Below, piece after piece: positions 37,601 to 47,900 of a DNA stretch of 64,000 nucleotides (the first letter of the stretch is position 1; each line of letters opens with the position of its first letter). The position numbers and the translations under genes are program-made. Location: positions 19,846,157 to 19,910,156 of the forward strand of contig JARWKL010000016.1 in the NCBI GenBank assembly GCA_029961685.1. The letters are read 5' to 3'. The notes under the pieces are model-generated. The model was not told the DNA's origin and did no database searches. It worked only from the letters and a program-made list of their open reading frames with translations. Source of the DNA: Aristolochia californica (Eukaryota > Streptophyta > Magnoliopsida > Piperales > Aristolochiaceae).

Positions 37601-37846
37601 AACATAAATACGCCAAATGAAGCTAAAGAAGCAATTAAGCGATCAATGAAAGACGAGGAATCAGATAATTCAACAAGATGAGTGAACGGAAAGTACCATT
37701 ACCAGCACCGTGATCAATCCGATTAGGAGGTTAGTGATCTGGAACGTGACCGGATACTGCGGAGCGGCGCCGCGAGATCCGGCGTTGGTGACGGAGGACG
37801 AATCATCGGGTGTTTGAGGCGATTGATCTCTCGCTCGTTGATTCAT
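31638..37846 (-). CDS. Erlin-like SPFH/Band-7 membrane protein
   Basis: Erlins are ER-membrane SPFH proteins that form ring oligomers in lipid-raft-like domains and act in ER-associated degradation in animals; the plant role is less defined (family knowledge). Nine exons: 37846-37697, 36019-35896, 35816-35749, 35620-35561, 35403-35245, 35144-34998, 32577-32363, 31921-31813, 31724-31638. They give 372 residues with consistent phases. An N-terminal membrane segment lies at about residues 34-54 ([17 protein letters not shown]). The SPFH domain follows ([40 protein letters not shown]). A helical stretch rich in K, E and A leads to [20 protein letters not shown]. Exon 5 appears to end at a GC donor. 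Intron 6 (32578-34997) carries TRIM-like repeats and a tail insertion. Confidence 0.93.
33348..33392. mobile_element. Poly(T) micro-insertion with 14-bp target duplication, erlin intron 6
   Basis: ATCTTACTTGGTTT occurs at 33348-33361 and 33379-33392. Between them is only a T-run followed by GAAAAGG. This fits a minus-strand retroposon tail (CCTTTTCAAAA...) with target-site duplication. Confidence 0.6.
33974..34160 (-). mobile_element. Inverted partial copy of the TRIM-like element
   Basis: 33974-34047 is the reverse complement of the 87 bp terminal repeat next door (CTAGCTAATACTATCCAAAA; AACCCAAGACCATAACAA). The following bases to about 34160 resemble the inverted interior, including CATGAGCTGACATCCACGGC and CGGAGTCGAACTCGTGACG. 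The two units sit head to head, forming an imperfect palindrome of about 470 bp. Confidence 0.6.
34165..34445 (+). mobile_element. TRIM-like element with 87 bp terminal repeats
   Basis: Two direct repeats of about 87 bp (34165-34251 and 34359-34445) begin TGTGATGTTATGGTC and share GGGTTAAGTACTTGG, CTACCTACCA and TTTTGGGTAGTATTGGCTAG. Directly after the left copy is TGGTATCAAAGCC, a near match to the tRNA-iMet primer site. The purine-rich GAAGGTGGGA precedes the right copy. This is the architecture of a terminal-repeat retrotransposon in miniature. The interior also has a tRNA-like B-box word (AAGTTCAAATCCC). Confidence 0.65.
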
Positions 37847-38340
37847 GGCGACTGAAGTAACCTAGAAGTGAGATGGGACCTCCCACTCTCAGTCTCTCTC
37901 ACTATGTGCAGTACCCATTCGTTCCATGGCGACTGAAGCGACTTAATTCTATTTACAACGCACTAAAATGGAACATCTAAATAAAAAAAAATGTGAATTT
38001 TAAGGCATTTTAATTTCTTTACACATTGTAGCTTTTTATGTTAATGTATCTTCCTATAATGGAACGTATATTTTCTCTCCCAATGTTAACCTTCAAAATC
38101 ATCTCAAGATCTAAAACATCTCAAACACAAAATTAAGAACATCTACCGAATAGACAAATATTTAAACTCAATTAATTTATGTAAAAGAGTATTTTAACTT
38201 GTATTCTTTTAAGTACTTGTGATACTGGAAATTTAGGATATTAAATTGCATATAGATATGTTTAGAATCATCATACATATCACTTAGAAACACGTTAAAC
38301 TTAGAGAAAAAATCTTATGCTTTATAAATATATACATTTT
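37847..38340. other. Erlin 5' flank
   Basis: Upstream region of the erlin-like gene with a C/T-rich leader just before the ATG. A short phrase (CATGGCGACTGAAG) occurs at both 37844 and 37925, a small local duplication. Nothing else is recognised. Confidence 0.4.
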
Positions 38341-38349
38341 TATCGGGCA

Positions 38350-38815
38350 TTAGAATGATCGATCATCCAGAATTGTGCATGTTATAAACATAAAGCATGA
38401 TTGATCAATCATTGAGAACATGGTCATTTTATGTTATAACGTATGAACGATCATCCTACAAATATTGATCAATCATAATTGTCCAAGCAATTTGAATTAA
38501 CGTTGATCAATTAGACAAAACCTTGCCAATAAGGGACTTCAAGCACGATTGATAAAATGAAAAATCATGAGCAATCATACTTATATTACACAACTAGAGG
38601 GAATATCAATTGGTCGATCAACCACAAGCAATGATTGAACAACAGTAAGTTATTGATCGACCAGTTTATTGATCATTAAGTCACTATCTAACAGAAAAGT
38701 AGTCGTTATGATCGATCAGTCACTTACCAGTGATTTATCAACCAACGGTTTGATTTTTGCCAACAAGCAAATAACTGTTAGTTTGAATCGGATAAGCTAT
38801 AAATACCCCAATAAC
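38350..38815. repeat. Cluster of GATCAATCA/TGATCGATCA-type palindromic words
   Basis: About a dozen words such as GATCGATCAT, TGATTGATCAATCA, TTGATCAATCAT, TCGATCAACCA and TGATCGATCAG are packed into 400 bp. A TATA-like CTATAAATACCCC follows at about 38797-38809. The structure resembles an LTR or other transposon promoter region, but no partner repeat is visible here. Confidence 0.5.
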
Positions 38816-39413
38816 CTATGAGAAAATAAATACAACAATATTTATCAGCATATATGCAAACCACAATTTTATCTTGCAAATTCCCTTTCAAAAGTGTTTT
38901 AGAGATAAAGATAGTGATCCTACCTTTGAAAACTTCTATGTATTTCAATCATCCTTGCATGCATGATAGTACAAATACTTTCATCATTCTACAACGTGTT
39001 ACAAAGGAGGAAGAAGTTTGAAATTTTTGGAAAAAAAGTCTCTCCAAGTCATGGTTAAAATTTTCCCTTTCTTTTATGATATTATGAAAGATTCATCTAA
39101 AACCTTATAATCTAAATAGAAAAGTATTGCTAGAGTTGGATTTTAGAAACAATCTCTTAGGGGGATTGTATTGTATGAAAATCATATATTGAGCTACAAG
39201 TGACTAAAGAAAGTCAAAATATCTTCGTAATTTTCCAACTATTGGACCATAATAGCATAAAAATTTTGAAATGATGGATCGTGTGAAGTAACTACTACTA
39301 GGGTAACATCAAGAACAATTTTTTTGACATATATATACTTACATTGAATTATCAGTTTTATTTTAAATAGTTCAATTCCCCTTCTCTCTTGATAAACCAC
39401 ATATATGAGGGGT

Positions 39414-40740
39414 TAGTGCACATTGTAAGTGCGGAGGAAAAGTGAATTACAATGTAAAATATTTGTTTGTGTTAGCGTGCATAATGGAAAGTACAGTATA
39501 AAGTACTTATTTGTATTAGTGTGCACAATGTAAAGTACAGTGTAAATTAATTGTTTGTGTTAGTGTGCAAAATGGAAAGTTGGTGAAAAGTAAATATAGA
39601 TTATTTATTAAATAAAATATTTTGATATATCTGATTTTCAGAAAATTAAATTATATTAGATAATACATTTCACTTATGTTGCGCACTAACAGGGCCTATA
39701 AGCAATTTAACGTGTAGTGTTAGAATATATTAATATCCTAATTAATGAAAAACTATAATATATTACTTAATGATTATAATTTATTATAAATTAATATAAT
39801 AATTACGTGCGACTAGAATAAATTATATAAAATAATAATAATAACATAAGTGAATATAATAAATAAACAAATTATTTTTTAATAACATAAGATATGTTTT
39901 AACATTAAAAACCACTAATTTAATACAATACTACAAATTTTAATATAATAAATAAATATATATTTATCAATATCATAATATATTTTTATGTATTATTAAT
40001 TAATAATATATTGTCACAAGATTTAAAACCATTAGTTTACTTAATTATAACAATGGGATAATTAAACCAAAACTATTTATCAAATATTTATTTAATAATA
40101 TTTTTAATTATGACTATTAAATCACTAATTTAATATAGTAATTATAAAATAAATATATTAAATAAAAAATATAAATTATTATTTTTACGATGATGGTTTA
40201 ATTATTCTTAACTTAGGAAAAATTAAACTATTGTCTTCCTCACGACGCGTGTCGTCTTCCTCAACAATGGGAGACTACAGTGGCAAGGCAGCAAGCAATG
40301 GCGACGAAGGCAGTGGACTAGCGGGCAACGACGACGGAGGCGACGGGCCAATGGGCAACGGCGACGGAGGCGGCGCTCTGACGGTATGCCAAGAGGGAGG
40401 CCGAGAGAGAAGAGAAGCCGAAGGTCGCACATCAGAGGGCGATTAAAATCGTCGAAGGTCGCGAGCGAGCGAGAGAGAAATTTTTTTTCTCCGAAACTCT
40501 CGTTCGACAGAGCTTCCTTCCCGACAACCCGAGTCTGAGAAGTAATTGACCGATGGTGAGTGAATTCAGAGCTCGACCCCTATGAATTCACTTACCATAG
40601 TTTTATGTCTAAAACTATATTTCACTTTCCCCCTACATTGACATTGCGCACTAACGCATTTTGGCTCCAGTGTAAGTGAAATTTTCACTTACGCTGCTCA
40701 CTAATATAATTTCACTTACGCTGCTCACTAATAGGACCTA
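39414..40740. mobile_element. Possible DNA transposon or nested MITEs with TTAGTGCGCA-type ends
   Basis: The motif GTTAGTG(C/T)GCA...TAAGTG occurs forward in several tandem-like copies at 39414-39590. It occurs reversed at 39668-39704 (CACTTATGTTGCGCACTAACAGGGCC) and again at 40618-40740. Between lies strongly AT-rich DNA and one GC-rich segment. The boundaries could enclose one 1.3 kb element or two small MITEs. No transposase is visible. Confidence 0.4.
40231..40446 (+). other. GC-rich low-complexity open segment
   Basis: A 71-codon open frame rich in Gly, Asp, Asn and Ser with an internal repeat (GGCAACG(A/G)CGACGGAGGCG). It is surrounded by very AT-rich DNA within the possible transposon above. 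I recognise no family. It may be a captured gene fragment or simply a GC-rich repeat. Confidence 0.25.
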
Positions 40741-41156
40741 TCTCTCATTTTCCATAGGCATCCAAACAAATTTATTGAAGGTTCTCGATTGAATCAGGCT
40801 ACGTTTATTTTTCACTCATCCAACAACAAAATATGGGCAAGTCAACGAATTCTCTATTTTTTCCCCCGAGTCTTTAAAGTCAAATCTAAATACGGGATGA
40901 GTCCAATTGCTTTGATTATCTACTTTGAAGCCAAGTCTACTTATAAGACCTTTCCCTTTCATGAGTTTTTTTTCCCTGCCATGGATGAGGGCCATGAGGC
41001 TAGGAGCGGTTAGGGACCGACTTGTCCCATATTTGGTGGGTCGGCTCGAGGCAGTTCGGTTTAACCTGCCCCATGTGAATCGCTCAGGCATTGGCTCCCG
41101 TGACGTACCCGATGTGAGAGATTTCATGATTTCGCGTGATTGCGCTTCTTCATCCA

Positions 41157-41202
41157 AACCCTAGCTCGCGTCCAACCCTAATTTCCTTTTCCCTATATAA
41201 TA
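41157..41202 (+). promoter_or_regulatory. Telo-box and TATA promoter
   Basis: AACCCTAG at 41157-41164 and AACCCTAA at 41174-41181 are telo-box motifs. They are followed at 41194-41202 by TATATAATA. In plants this pairing marks promoters of ribosomal-protein, snoRNA and other translation-related genes. It points rightward, so the transcript could be a snoRNA locus or the long 5' leader of the TRB gene at 44.9 kb. Confidence 0.55.
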
Positions 41203-41528
41203 CCTGCTTCGCTACCTATTTCCTTCCGCAGGCGTTCAATCTTTCTCTCACAGCCTGTTGATTGGTCAGGATTTCAGTTTTCTTCAGCAAGATTTTTTCA
41301 ACGTTATCTCGTCCCGGAGTGGTCTATGGCCGGTCTACGATCCCTTCTGTAAAAAAAAAAAAAAAAAAGAATTCCTCAAACTCTGCTTTACTGAAAGTTG
41401 TTTTATGTATTTGGTTGTTGAAATCAGGTTGTTCGATCGTGCTTTGGATTTTTTTCATACCTGAGGAAGATCTCTGGTTTGATCTTTGCCCGATTTGTCT
41501 TTCTGCTTTTCTCGGTGTGTAAAAATTG

Positions 41529-41613
41529 GGAACTTGATGATGAGAATTGTCGCCCCAGTCTTACACGCTTCTCATTGTTGCGTAATGGTGATAGACATAT
41601 CTTTTCTGATTCC
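41529..41613 (+). ncRNA. Candidate C/D-box snoRNA 1
   Basis: A C-box core (TTGATGATGA) at 41534-41543 and a D box CTGA at 41606-41609 are flanked by GGAA and TTCC, which can form a 4-bp terminal stem. A GTGATAG word inside could be C'. I do not recognise a guide target. The call is weak without a database or RNA evidence. Confidence 0.28.
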
Positions 41614-41714
41614 GATTAATTTCTTTCATTTTTGCGCGAGATTTCTTGTACTTTTTTCCTTGGAGTCCAATACTTTTGTGTAATCGGATGTTTTCTTCAC
41701 CGTCCTAGCAATTC

Positions 41715-41797
41715 AAGAGAGGCGTGACGATATTATCCACCTATTCTGTAATCTTTATGATGAATCATAAAACATGCACTACCATCTGATCTCTCTT
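41715..41797 (+). ncRNA. Candidate C/D-box snoRNA 2
   Basis: An 83 nt stretch bounded by a perfect 7-bp terminal stem: AAGAGAG at 41715-41721 pairs with CTCTCTT at 41791-41797. Inside are a C-like box GTGACGA (41724-41730, one mismatch to RTGATGA), an exact RTGATGA at 41757-41763 that would serve as C', and CTGA at 41786-41789. Having the imperfect box as C and the perfect one as C' is unusual. No rRNA target is recognised. Confidence 0.35.
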
Positions 41798-42480
41798 TCA
41801 TTTTGCTGTTTATTTTCTAAATTCTTTATCAGCTTTTTTTTCGGTTGTTTGATAAAAGATGTGAATCTCGTGACGCAATCTGTGTCCAATTGCTGATTTG
41901 CAGTGATTATCAAAACCTAGATCACCATCTTTCAGCTGAGAATGCACTGGAATTAGTCGTGATTTTATCTGTTTTCACTGATTTGGAGATAACATGTTTT
42001 GTTGAAATGACATTGCCTTTTGGTATCTGATGCCCTGCTGCATATCGATGGCTGGGCTTCTCATTGACAAGGCAAAGAGTGAACATAGAACAGGTATTGC
42101 GACACGGGCTGCTTTCTGCTGTAAGCTTCCCGTTACTTTAACCCTACTCACATCTTAAAAGACCCTGGTTTAAATCTACCTCGATTTCAACTTTGGGTCA
42201 TGATAATTAAGGGGAAAGAATTCCTTCCGGCAAATCGAAAGGTGCTCTCTTTTGCTGGGAAATGTATAACCAAGTTCTGATTCACCCAGCTGTTCGAGTC
42301 AAATTTTACAAAAAAAAAGGCACCCTTCTTCAGGTACTGTTTGTAGACAAAATCAGAATTCACTGTACTGTTCTTAGACAAAAACAGAATTTAGAGCTTT
42401 TCATCGTCAATTATTCCGGACGAATCCTGTTCTTAGATAATCAAACAGGAAATCAATGATTCTCAACAATCAACATTACA

Positions 42481-42894
42481 TTACAGAGTTTTTATATGGC
42501 GCCAACTGCCAAGGTTCTTGAGGCCCAAAACAACTCCACCGATAATGTGACCGACGACTCCACAGGCCATTGTGTCTGCAAGAGTGAATCCAGCTGGGTC
42601 ACCTGTTTGCAAGCTCGGAGACCCAGGCTTCGAGCTTAAACCCCGCAGTAGATTTCCTGTTTGCAGATGGAGCTAACCCGAATCTCCCAGCGAACAGCAT
42701 CAAGCTTGTGCTTACCACCATTATCTGAATGAATTAAAGGTTCTCTCATGCTTCCACTTTTGTGTGTTTAGGATAAGGACAACTGAGATCTATTCGGAGG
42801 TCAGAAAGCTTACCACGTCGGTTGAAGAACCATTGAAGCTACAGAGAGCACCCAATGCTCTATTTCCTTTGAGCCTCAACAGCTGGACGCCGGC
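42481..42894 (-). pseudogene. psaK: Photosystem I subunit PsaK pseudogene (truncated, frameshifted)
   Basis: Two exon-like segments, 42894-42814 and 42724-42481, are joined by a GT-AG intron of 89 bp. The first resembles the end of the PsaK transit region and start of the mature protein (KGNRALGALCSFNGSSTDV). The second begins [20 protein letters not shown], continues [13 protein letters not shown], and then loses frame through an apparent one-base insertion. The rest ([35 protein letters not shown]) is readable only in the next frame. The usual first exon with the start of the transit peptide is absent upstream. The retained intron argues for DNA duplication rather than a processed copy. Confidence 0.88.
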
Positions 42895-44942
42895 CTGTTT
42901 TGTTATTGAAAGAAAGAAATTATCTACATAATTCATGAATCATGATTTGATTTCACCAATACGAAGAGACTCGTTTGATCAAACTGATCTTTTCTGGGTT
43001 GAAAAAGAACAGTGACTCTATGGAAATAGAAATGACTTGTGAGTGTGGAGACGTTATTTTTTTATTATCATGTCTAAGTTCATCATAATATTTTTTTCAA
43101 TTTTTTAATTTTTTAATTTTTGTAACTTTAAATGGAGGTTAGAACTCTAACCTGGTTCGCGTTAAAATATTTGAGTTTAAATTCAATTCTAATTTTAACT
43201 TCGAAGTTGAGTTCGAATTAAAAGTATTTAGAACAAGCTAAACTTTTAAATATATACAACTTTGAGTTTTGTTCAGCCACCCCTGTAACGTGTCATATTT
43301 CCAAACATAACTTTTACACTTCAAATCTAGGTGTGGGCATCCGGTTGAGTTTCACGGTCAAATCCGAAAACCTTGGGATGGGTTTGACTCTCAACTCAGT
43401 GGGTTGGGATGAGGATAAGAAAAAAAAAAAAAAAACCCAGGTGGGCGATGGGTTTCTTTGAACTCGACCTGTAAGGTCTTATACCTATAACCCCCTTATT
43501 AAAAATTGAAATGATATTTATTTAATGATAAAGTAATGTAATTTTATGACTTTACTCAGGGTATTTAATGAAAAAAATATTAATTTTATTGAAAATATGT
43601 ACCTTTAAATATCTGACGAGATAAGCTGATTGCTAGGCTTGAATTTTGTTTAAGATAGATGTTGGATCAACGTGAATTCGGGTATTTTTTGTTTCCAAGT
43701 CTAATAATCTTCAATTTGAATCATGAATTTGACTAACATCAATTAATTTTTTAATTTATATTTTATCCATACTGGGTTGTGTTTTTAGGGTACACAAACT
43801 TTTAATCCTCGTTGAATCAACCTCTTTTCCTTCCTTTTCTCGAGATTTATAAGCGATAATGGGGTGCGAACTCAAGACTAGAGTTCGAAATATTTTTTAA
43901 TTAAAATACAAAATAACGGAAAATTACTTCTGTCGAAGATCATCGAGAAGAAATATGCGTACTTGTTAAAGAATTCCCCTCCTGATATTCGGTTGAGGAA
44001 TTTGATCGTTGCCGCTAGCTGAGGTTACTATACCTCCCTGATTTCCCTTATACTTTTTTTTCTTTTGTAATTGTCTCATGGTTTTTTGTATTAGGTTTAA
44101 TTTTCTGTGTTTATTGTTCGATTACGTTAATTGGATGAATTCTTGTTAGTTTGCGACCTTTGGATTCATCCAGCATTGGTGTTTCAGTGAGATTTTGAGG
44201 GTGTTTTCGGTTTACAGTCGTACTGAATTTTTTTAAGTATGTTGGCTTGTTAGCTTTGAGTTTGCACTTCGTGTACTGAATATGGGTTTGTTGATTTTGT
44301 TTCGTTATCATTCGTCTATTGTTATTCGAGTTTCTAAATGCTCTTTTCCTTTTCTCTTTTCCAGAATTCAGTGTCTGATCTTCAATTTCTCCTCTAATCT
44401 GATCCCTTTTGCAACCAGAGAAGTTTTCTGAATTTAGCCTTCGAGATATAATGGATCCGAATCCCGATTTCCGAATTTTTCTTTAGTCTTGCTTTGGGAG
44501 CCTTTATCAACTTCTCAATCTTTACTCATTTAGCATTTTGTTTCCTATACCTGTTTGTTCATTCTTCACAGTAACCTTTATTTTTTCCTAAATTTTTTTT
44601 CCGGGACATTGTTGTTGTGCTATTATCATCTTCTAATATTATTAGGACCTGGATGCTTTCTTATTAATGAAAAGTCACAGTTAGGTTTCGTTGGAAGTCT
44701 TTGACAAATTACTAATTGAAGTTTGGAATGCTAATGGAATGATTGGATTGTGATTTTCTTTTAAACTTGAATTAGTAACATGGAAGTCAGGTGTGCAAAT
44801 TGGTTTCTTAATAAAAAATTATAGTTATTTTCAGAAGTGTGAAGTTTGTGAGTTTCTTCTATCTTGTGACGGATGTGCTGTTACAGGATATTAGGATCAC
44901 ATCTTTGGGATCTTCTAGAAAGTTTTCAAGGCTTTTTTGTCA
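42895..44942. other. Upstream region of TRB
   Basis: No protein-coding gene is recognised. A splice acceptor TTACAG ends at 44886, 56 bases before the TRB start codon, so the TRB leader has at least one intron reaching back into this region. Its first exon cannot be placed: the 44.0 kb area and the telo-box promoter at 41.2 kb are both possible. Confidence 0.45.
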
Positions 44943-47900
44943 ATGGGTGCTCCTAAGCAGAAATGGACTGCAGAGGAAGAAAATGCCCTTACAGTTGGAG
45001 TGGCCAAGCATGGGCCTGGCAAATGGCGCACTATACTGAAAGATCCAGAGTTCAGTGGTGTTCTTGCTTTGCGTTCAAATGTCGACCTCAAGGTGTGGAC
45101 AATCTCTTTTGTTGACAAGTTTCTTCCTTACTGCCAAAGTTGGAAATTAGATTTATTTTAATTCTACTTAATTAAGAAAAGAGAATGGTATTTTTCTTTT
45201 CTTAAATTTTGGTTATTCACACACCACATACGGAAGCCAAATGAGATTTGAATCCAACCTATTCCGCCTTCAACATATGGTCATCGAGCCAGAATCGCAA
45301 GCCACAGGAAAAGAGAATAGCATTAAACCCTTAACCTAAACAATTAATCATTTAACCAGAGTAGATAAATCACCTAAGATGTAGGCGATGCAGTTGTGAG
45401 AATAGGTGTCAGATGGGCAATTTGCTCCATGTTCCCATGTTCCTAGTCCCCACTTGGTGTTTAATGTTGCCATTCTTGTATTTTGCTTATTTACTGTTAT
45501 TGTTGATTTTATCATTTTTATAGTGTACTTTATCGGCTTTCTTCAAGGAAAATTTGTGTTGAGAGTGCCCGTATTTAAAATATCTCACTTTTCAGATGAT
45601 ATTGCATCTGATTTTAATTTTTGGTGAAGAGAAAACATTTCTTTCTATTGCAAACTGGGTGGAGTGGCTACAAATATTTGCTTCTATTTCTTTTTGTATT
45701 TTACCTTTTTCGCTTCAGAGAATCCTGTGGCTTTTTGGCATTTCTCTTCTTCCTTAAAATATAGTTTTTGCTAATGAAACTTACATTTTATACCTAGTTA
45801 TGAGTGCTTAGATTAAGCCAGATGCAATTTTGGTTTTCCTTTTTGAAAGAGGCTGAATTTATACCCTCTTTTGTGATCCCCTTCCAATTTGAAGTGGTTG
45901 TTTGGAAAGGAACCAAAATATGTGCCACTGATCTCAATATCATTTTGGAAATGAATCCTTTTTCTGGTTGAAAAATCATATGATCTGTTTTATATATACT
46001 GATCATTACCTACCTTCCAAAAGTTGACACAGAGACAAATTTAACTTGCCTCTACTTTTCTTTAAGTTTTACCAATTTCTTTTATTTCTGAAAGAGGCCA
46101 CTTCTATGTAAGTTCTAAAAATTGTCTTAAGATATCATATAAACTGTGGATTTTAGATCAATGCCACAGGGTTCAACACTGAAAAAAAAGGTGCCATATA
46201 AACTTACGGGGCTCTCTCAAGGATAAGTCTTAAATCACCTGGATTTTTTGTTACTGTTTGTATTATATTCTGTCTGTGTATATTTAATATATATCCACCT
46301 TAAGGTAAGATTTACCTTGTGTAATCGTAGCTCATCATCTGATAGTTCCTGGTTACATATATAAATAATTAGAACCCTACATTTAGAACATTTTCCCCTC
46401 TTTTTACTGAGAATGAGGCTCTCTTTTTCATCTGCATCATCTCAGATTTTCTCAATATTACCTCATTAAAAATTTCTCTCTTTCTGATGGGCTCCTTGAG
46501 AATTAAAAGGGAATGATTTTTTTTTCAATTGCTCTTTGCCTTTCCAGATTTCAGGTCAGGGTGGGGCAGGGACATGGTGGGATGTGCCTTAAGAGGTGTC
46601 TTGGTTGAGGGGAAAACCCCATCTCAGTTAGATTTTCTTTTTGGTTGCATCCGGTTCTCCAAATCCTGTATCAAATCTTCTTCACTGCCATCCGAGGATG
46701 TTATTTATTTATTTATTTATTTATGTTTTGAAGATAATGAGAATATCATTAATAGGATAGGAGAAAAGGAACAAAAAGAAGAGGGTCTCAAGGCAAAGAG
46801 GCCAAAGACCAGCACATCCGCTGGACAAAAACAAGATAAAAAATATTAATTTCCAAAATTAGAAAATTACATTGGATTGAGCTTTTGCCACAGTGGTTAC
46901 ATGATTAGTTTCTAGTTTACCAATCTAGAAAAGAATAAATGGGCTATTATGGGTAGGTATACTGAAAGTACACAAGATATTGTGGTATAATTGTATTGCT
47001 TGTAGGGATGCTAGTACACGGATTTTTTTAGGTCTGAAGATGGTGTGCCTGTTATTGTGTTTATTTATTTTATTTTTATGCAGTTTGTCTATTTGTAGTA
47101 TAATCATCTAAAAGATTCATATTTGTTTGATGTTAGGAAGTGAAATAATCATGGCTCTTATTGCTGCATTTTTTTACATTTTCTTTTTGAAATCATTTGC
47201 TGCCATTTTTTTTTTTTTAGAAAAAGATGTCCCCTCCTTTTAAAGAGTTGATTTAAATATTATCTAACATAACCCTCTTCTCTTAATGAAATTTCATTTT
47301 TCATCGTTTTAACAAAAAATATTGGGATGTTAAATAATGTGTAAAAGTTCCTATTTTATTGTGGTTTGAAAAAGCAAAGGAAAAGAAAGCCAAGTAAATT
47401 TTTACAAAGAAAATAAAATGTTATTATGTGTAAAAGTTCCTATTGTTATTTACCCTTGAAGAAGCAAAGTAAAATAATGCCAAGTATAAAATTTTACAAA
47501 GAAAATAAAATGTTAACATCATTCTATAAAAAGAAAAGTAATCATAGTCAAACAAATAGAACATAATATGATATTAATGTGCTAACTGTGTAGAACAAAG
47601 TGGGTTAGGGTGATGCATGGTGGCTTGGGGCAGTGCAGGTCATTTGTGGGGCTTGGTTAAGTAGATAGGGCTGGGTGAGTTTCATTTAGTGGTCAAGGTA
47701 TAGTTCTGCAAACTGCATGCTGCAGCCATTTGTAAATTTGTGGGATAAATGATGATTAGTGCTTATCATTTTTTATTTTTTTACAAATTAGTGTTGAAAA
47801 TATAATGATGTTCATTTGTTTTCCCTTTTTACAGGACAAATGGCGGAACATGGCTGTTGTTGCGAATGGATGGGGGTCTCGGGAAAAAGCTAGGTTGGCA

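Noticed and set aside
40816..41157. 113-codon minus-strand open frame next to the telo-box promoter
   Set aside because: No recognised family and no promoter signal on that strand. I could not support it as a gene.
41846..42035. Two further C/D-like box combinations downstream of the snoRNA candidates
   Set aside because: CTGA words are present, but C boxes are poor and no terminal stem can be formed, so chance is likely.
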